Source of the DNA: Candidatus Brocadiaceae bacterium
GTDB taxonomy: Bacteria > Planctomycetota > MHYJ01 > JACQXL01 > CAKKQI01
Direction: 5' to 3'
DNA length: 7,580 nt
Assembly (NCBI GenBank): GCA_919901895.1
Contig: CAKKQI010000321.1
Location: forward strand, 1-7,580
Part shown: one piece after another, positions 5,627-7,580 of the stretch
How the letters are laid out: every line of letters begins with the position of its first letter
How positions within the stretch are numbered: the first letter of the stretch is position 1
Program-made: the position numbers and the translations under genes
The notes under the pieces: model-generated
The model's input: only the letters and a program-made list of their open reading frames with translations
Database searches by the model: none
Told to the model about the DNA's origin: nothing

Positions 5627-6676
5627 ATGCGCCAAAAATACTTCCTGATTTTCATGTTAATTGGCCTGTTCGGGTTAACATCTTGCGGAAAAATTACCGA
5701 CGCCCCATCAGAATCATCAGGCCAAGATCTTTTAAAAGAATATTTCAGCCGCACCGAAAATCAGGGAATAGAAATATTTGACTTCAAAAAACTTAAAGGT
5801 TCTTCTTCTAAAAAAGATAAAACTATTTTTCATGTGATGGATTTCAGAAGTAAAATAGAACTGCCTAAAACCGCCTGGGGTGTTGAACGGAGAGACATTA
5901 AAGGTACCCTGGGATTTATTAAAAAACCTGATGGTAAAGATTGGGAACCGGACCAGAAATTTAAAATAAAAGTTTTTATTCTTGCGACAAAAATTAATTT
6001 CCACGGCGTCAAACCTCATTATCACTCGGAAAATCCGGTTTATGGCGCTTTCTGTCCGCGTAATAACCAACATTTTATCAAGGTAAAATCGGTTGTTTGC
6101 GAATCGTGCAAGGCCATTGACCAGGCCGTGGAAACTACCTGGACGGAACAACTGACCTGTTTAGATTGCGGAGGAAACGGCCAATGCGCGTATTGCGCTG
6201 AATTATCAACAACCTTTTCTTTAAAGTGTGAACTCTGCCGGGGAACCGGTCAATGTTCCGCCTGTGACGGAAGCGGTCAATGTAAATATTGCGCCGGTTC
6301 CGGGAAATCTGAAGGGAAAAAATGTGAAACCTGCGGCGGAACCGGCAAATGTGTCTTATGCCAGGGCACGACTAAATGTAAATACTGTGCAGGAACAGGC
6401 ATCCAATCATTAAAATGTGAGTCCTGCGATGGAACGGGAAAATGCTTTTACTGCTCGAAATTAGAAACCCCGGGCAAAGATTTTGGAAAAGAGCACCGAT
6501 TAGAAGACTGCAAATTCTGCCGGGGAACAGGAAAATGCATCACCTGTCTGGGTTCGGGCCGGACCTGTTACTTCTGTTCCGGAACCAAAGTATGCCGCTA
6601 TTGCCACGGAAAAAAAAGTTTCGGTCTTTCTGATTTTAATTCCGACGGGACACTCAAACAAGACCCGGGAAATTAG
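5627..6676 (+). CDS. Lipoprotein with fifteen CxxC zinc-knuckle motifs (DnaJ-like cysteine-rich domain, no J domain)
   Basis: A 349-residue protein of unknown function. A lipoprotein signal (R2, K4, hydrophobic 6-17, lipobox LTSC with C20) shows export and lipid attachment; Gly at +2 would not retain it at the inner membrane by the E. coli rule. Residues 21-140 form an unrecognised domain. From 158 to 326 there are 15 CxxC pairs: 158, 178, 187, 201, 210, 219, 233, 242, 251, 264, 273, 295, 304, 314 and 323 (first Cys of each). Most continue as xGxG and repeat every 9 residues in blocks of two to four. The first pair may make its own site with C143 and H149, leaving 14 pairs for seven four-Cys zinc sites (inference). 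It holds 32 cysteines in all. The gene is inverted between ybaB and recR, and its last 23 bases overlap the end of ybaB. Structural zinc, unfolded-protein binding and thiol redox chemistry are all possible. Confidence 0.85.
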   Translation: MRQKYFLIFMLIGLFGLTSCGKITDAPSESSGQDLLKEYFSRTENQGIEIFDFKKLKGSSSKKDKTIFHVMDFRSKIELPKTAWGVERRDIKGTLGFIKKPDGKDWEPDQKFKIKVFILATKINFHGVKPHYHSENPVYGAFCPRNNQHFIKVKSVVCESCKAIDQAVETTWTEQLTCLDCGGNGQCAYCAELSTTFSLKCELCRGTGQCSACDGSGQCKYCAGSGKSEGKKCETCGGTGKCVLCQGTTKCKYCAGTGIQSLKCESCDGTGKCFYCSKLETPGKDFGKEHRLEDCKFCRGTGKCITCLGSGRTCYFCSGTKVCRYCHGKKSFGLSDFNSDGTLKQDPGN

Positions 6677-6989
6677 CCCCCAACCCACCGGTAATTTTAT
6701 TCATTTCCAACTGGGCTAAATCCTTGGATTTTTTCATTCCTTCCAAAACGGCGGCCACCATCAGGTCTTCAAGCATACTAACATCGCCACTTTTAAATAC
6801 TTCCGGATCAATCTTGACGCTGAGCAGTTCCTGTTGTCCGTTAATATGAACCGTCACCATCCCGCCGCCGGCACTGGCTTCCACGACCCGCTCTTTCAAT
6901 TCCTCCTGCACCTTCAACATCTCTTTCTGCATCCCCTGAGCCTGTTTCATCATTTTACCAACATCAAAACCGCCTAATCCTCCTCGCAT
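6654..6989 (-). CDS. ybaB: Nucleoid-associated protein, YbaB/EbfC family
   Basis: A 111-residue DNA-binding protein that dimerises and helps organise the nucleoid. Typical features are present: a GGF-rich N-terminus, the helix KMMKQAQGMQKEMLKVQEEL (12-31), the strand region with ASAGGGMVTVHINGQQEL (38-55), VKIDPEV (58-64), and a C-terminal helix ending in a Gly-rich tail that finishes GLV. Length is normal. The ATG at 6989 has a strong GAGGAG 7 bases upstream that also forms the last codons of dnaX, so the two are translationally linked with a 4-bp gap. The usual next gene, recR, is displaced by the inverted lipoprotein gene, whose 3' end overlaps this one by 23 bp. Confidence 0.95.
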   Translation of the reverse strand: MRGGLGGFDVGKMMKQAQGMQKEMLKVQEELKERVVEASAGGGMVTVHINGQQELLSVKIDPEVFKSGDVSMLEDLMVAAVLEGMKKSKDLAQLEMNKITGGLGANFPGLV

Positions 6990-6993
6990 ATGA

Positions 6994-7580
6994 TTACTCC
7001 TCTATATTAACTATCAGCCCGCCGAATTCGCTTAATATTTTTTTGACCGCTGAATCTTTTAACGTCTCGTTTAATTTATCCCGCTTAAGAGCGGGATTAA
7101 CCTGCTGATTAACCTGCTCCCGGGAATTATTAATATTTAACTGCTTATCCGCCTCAGGCGGACCGGAAGCGATTGATTCCACCGCCAGTTCGCTAAAGAC
7201 GGTCCCTTCCGGTTCATCTGGAATTTCGGTCGTAGCAAATGATAATTTCCGGCCGGAAACTTTCTCAATACATTCTTCAATCACCTGGCGATATTTTAAA
7301 TCCTGCAGAAGGTTACGATGGAAACTGTGTTTTTTACTAAAACCAACGACCAATTCTTCCTCGTCGGCCTTCATAAATCGACCCTCCCGCACCAGCGCAT
7401 AGACTTTCTGGCTCTGGTCTTTAAGACGGGCCAGGACCGCCGGCCAGAGTTTTTTTATTTCATCCATTGAACCGCTCCCGATTACCTCGGAACCGATTGA
7501 CCCGTCCAGGCGAGACTGAAACGAAGATTCTTTTTTTACGCCACCATCAGAAATAACCGACGGGCTGTTTACTTCCGGCG
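6994..7580 (-). CDS. dnaX: DNA polymerase III subunit gamma/tau, C-terminal part only
   Basis: The 3' 194 codons of a gene entering from the right edge; the reading frame is open to base 7580, so the ATG at 7467 is internal and not the start. The visible part is a Ser/Gly-rich linker, then a C-terminal domain from about 7467 containing KKLWPAVLARLK, FMKADEEELVVGFSKKHSFH and RQVIEECIEKVSGRKL, the pattern typical of gamma/tau after the AAA+ and collar domains. Full-length DnaX is the clamp loader motor of replication. Its identity is supported by the tightly linked ybaB downstream. The tail holds two in-frame perfect palindromes (7079-7096, 7148-7162) and a 12-bp duplication encoding QVN twice. 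An A7 run at 7537-7531 is a possible slippage site. Confidence 0.85.
   Translation of the reverse strand, partial: PEVNSPSVISDGGVKKESSFQSRLDGSIGSEVIGSGSMDEIKKLWPAVLARLKDQSQKVYALVREGRFMKADEEELVVGFSKKHSFHRNLLQDLKYRQVIEECIEKVSGRKLSFATTEIPDEPEGTVFSELAVESIASGPPEADKQLNINNSREQVNQQVNPALKRDKLNETLKDSAVKKILSEFGGLIVNIEE
6997..7002 (-). promoter_or_regulatory. Ribosome binding site of ybaB inside the dnaX end
   Basis: GAGGAG encodes the last two Glu residues of DnaX and sits 7 bases before the ybaB ATG at 6989. Confidence 0.85.
7079..7096. repeat. In-frame palindrome in dnaX (TCCCGCT / AGCGGGA)
   Basis: TCCCGCT (7079-7085) and AGCGGGA (7090-7096) flank TAAG. The arms are identical to those of the intergenic hairpin at 996-1011. 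The DNA codes for part of NPALKRDK in the variable tail of DnaX. Confidence 0.7.
7096..7118. repeat. 12-bp tandem duplication in dnaX
   Basis: ATTAACCTGCT occurs at 7096-7106 and again at 7108-7118, giving EQVNQQVN in the protein. It abuts the 7079-7096 palindrome. Confidence 0.7.
7148..7162. repeat. In-frame palindrome in dnaX (TCCGCCT / AGGCGGA)
   Basis: TCCGCCT (7148-7154) and AGGCGGA (7156-7162) around a single C. It encodes PPEADK in the linker following the conserved part of the DnaX C-terminal domain. Confidence 0.65.

Noticed and set aside
5732..6151. Minus-strand 139-codon frame opposite the lipoprotein
   Set aside because: Composition is typical of an antisense shadow (rich in Phe, Arg and Ile), with no ribosome binding site or family features.
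6228..6413. Plus-strand frame with repeated Val-Asn/Pro-Ala pattern
   Set aside because: It is the shifted-frame reading of the periodic CxxCxGxG coding repeats.
5627..6676. The lipoprotein as a DnaJ chaperone
   Set aside because: There is no J domain or HPD motif, the protein carries an export signal, and the number and spacing of cysteine motifs differ from DnaJ.

Overview
The window looks like a piece of a bacterial chromosome of moderate GC content, from a Gram-negative-type, probably anaerobic and uncultivated lineage. It carries sigma-54, a lipoprotein, a flavin-reductase-type redox protein, and many short perfect hairpins both between and inside genes. Omnitrophota or a similar candidate phylum would fit, but the sequence alone does not fix the phylum.

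Layout. Bases 1-1612 hold three minus-strand genes: a flavin reductase-like protein running off the left edge, a thioredoxin-type arsenate reductase (ArsC), and a macro-domain ADP-ribose protein. Hairpin clusters lie between them. A plus-strand tRNA-Leu(CAG) sits at 1767-1850. From 5489 down to 1883 runs a tight minus-strand operon: recR, rpoN (sigma-54), then a single-pass membrane protein with a long coiled coil and a C-terminal cluster of six CxxC knuckles. A divergent plus-strand lipoprotein gene (5627-6676) carries fifteen CxxC motifs, mostly CxxCxGxG. At the right edge are ybaB and the 3' end of dnaX, both on the minus strand.

How it fits together. dnaX-ybaB-recR is a very common bacterial cluster. 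Here it is split by the inverted lipoprotein gene, whose 3' end overlaps the end of ybaB by 23 bp. recR has its own near-consensus promoter, placed so that the transcript should be almost leaderless, and this promoter probably drives recR-rpoN-zinc protein. The two cysteine-rich envelope proteins lie on either side of recR-rpoN and share the same DnaJ-like zinc-knuckle architecture without a J domain. They are the most likely undescribed system here, perhaps a periplasmic zinc-ribbon, chaperone or thiol pair; that function is inference.

A second theme is short palindromes. Some are in intergenic DNA, and others are in frame inside recR (in an extra stretch of about 22 residues in its zinc finger) and inside the dnaX linker. 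This resembles the palindromic elements known to insert into genes in Rickettsia.
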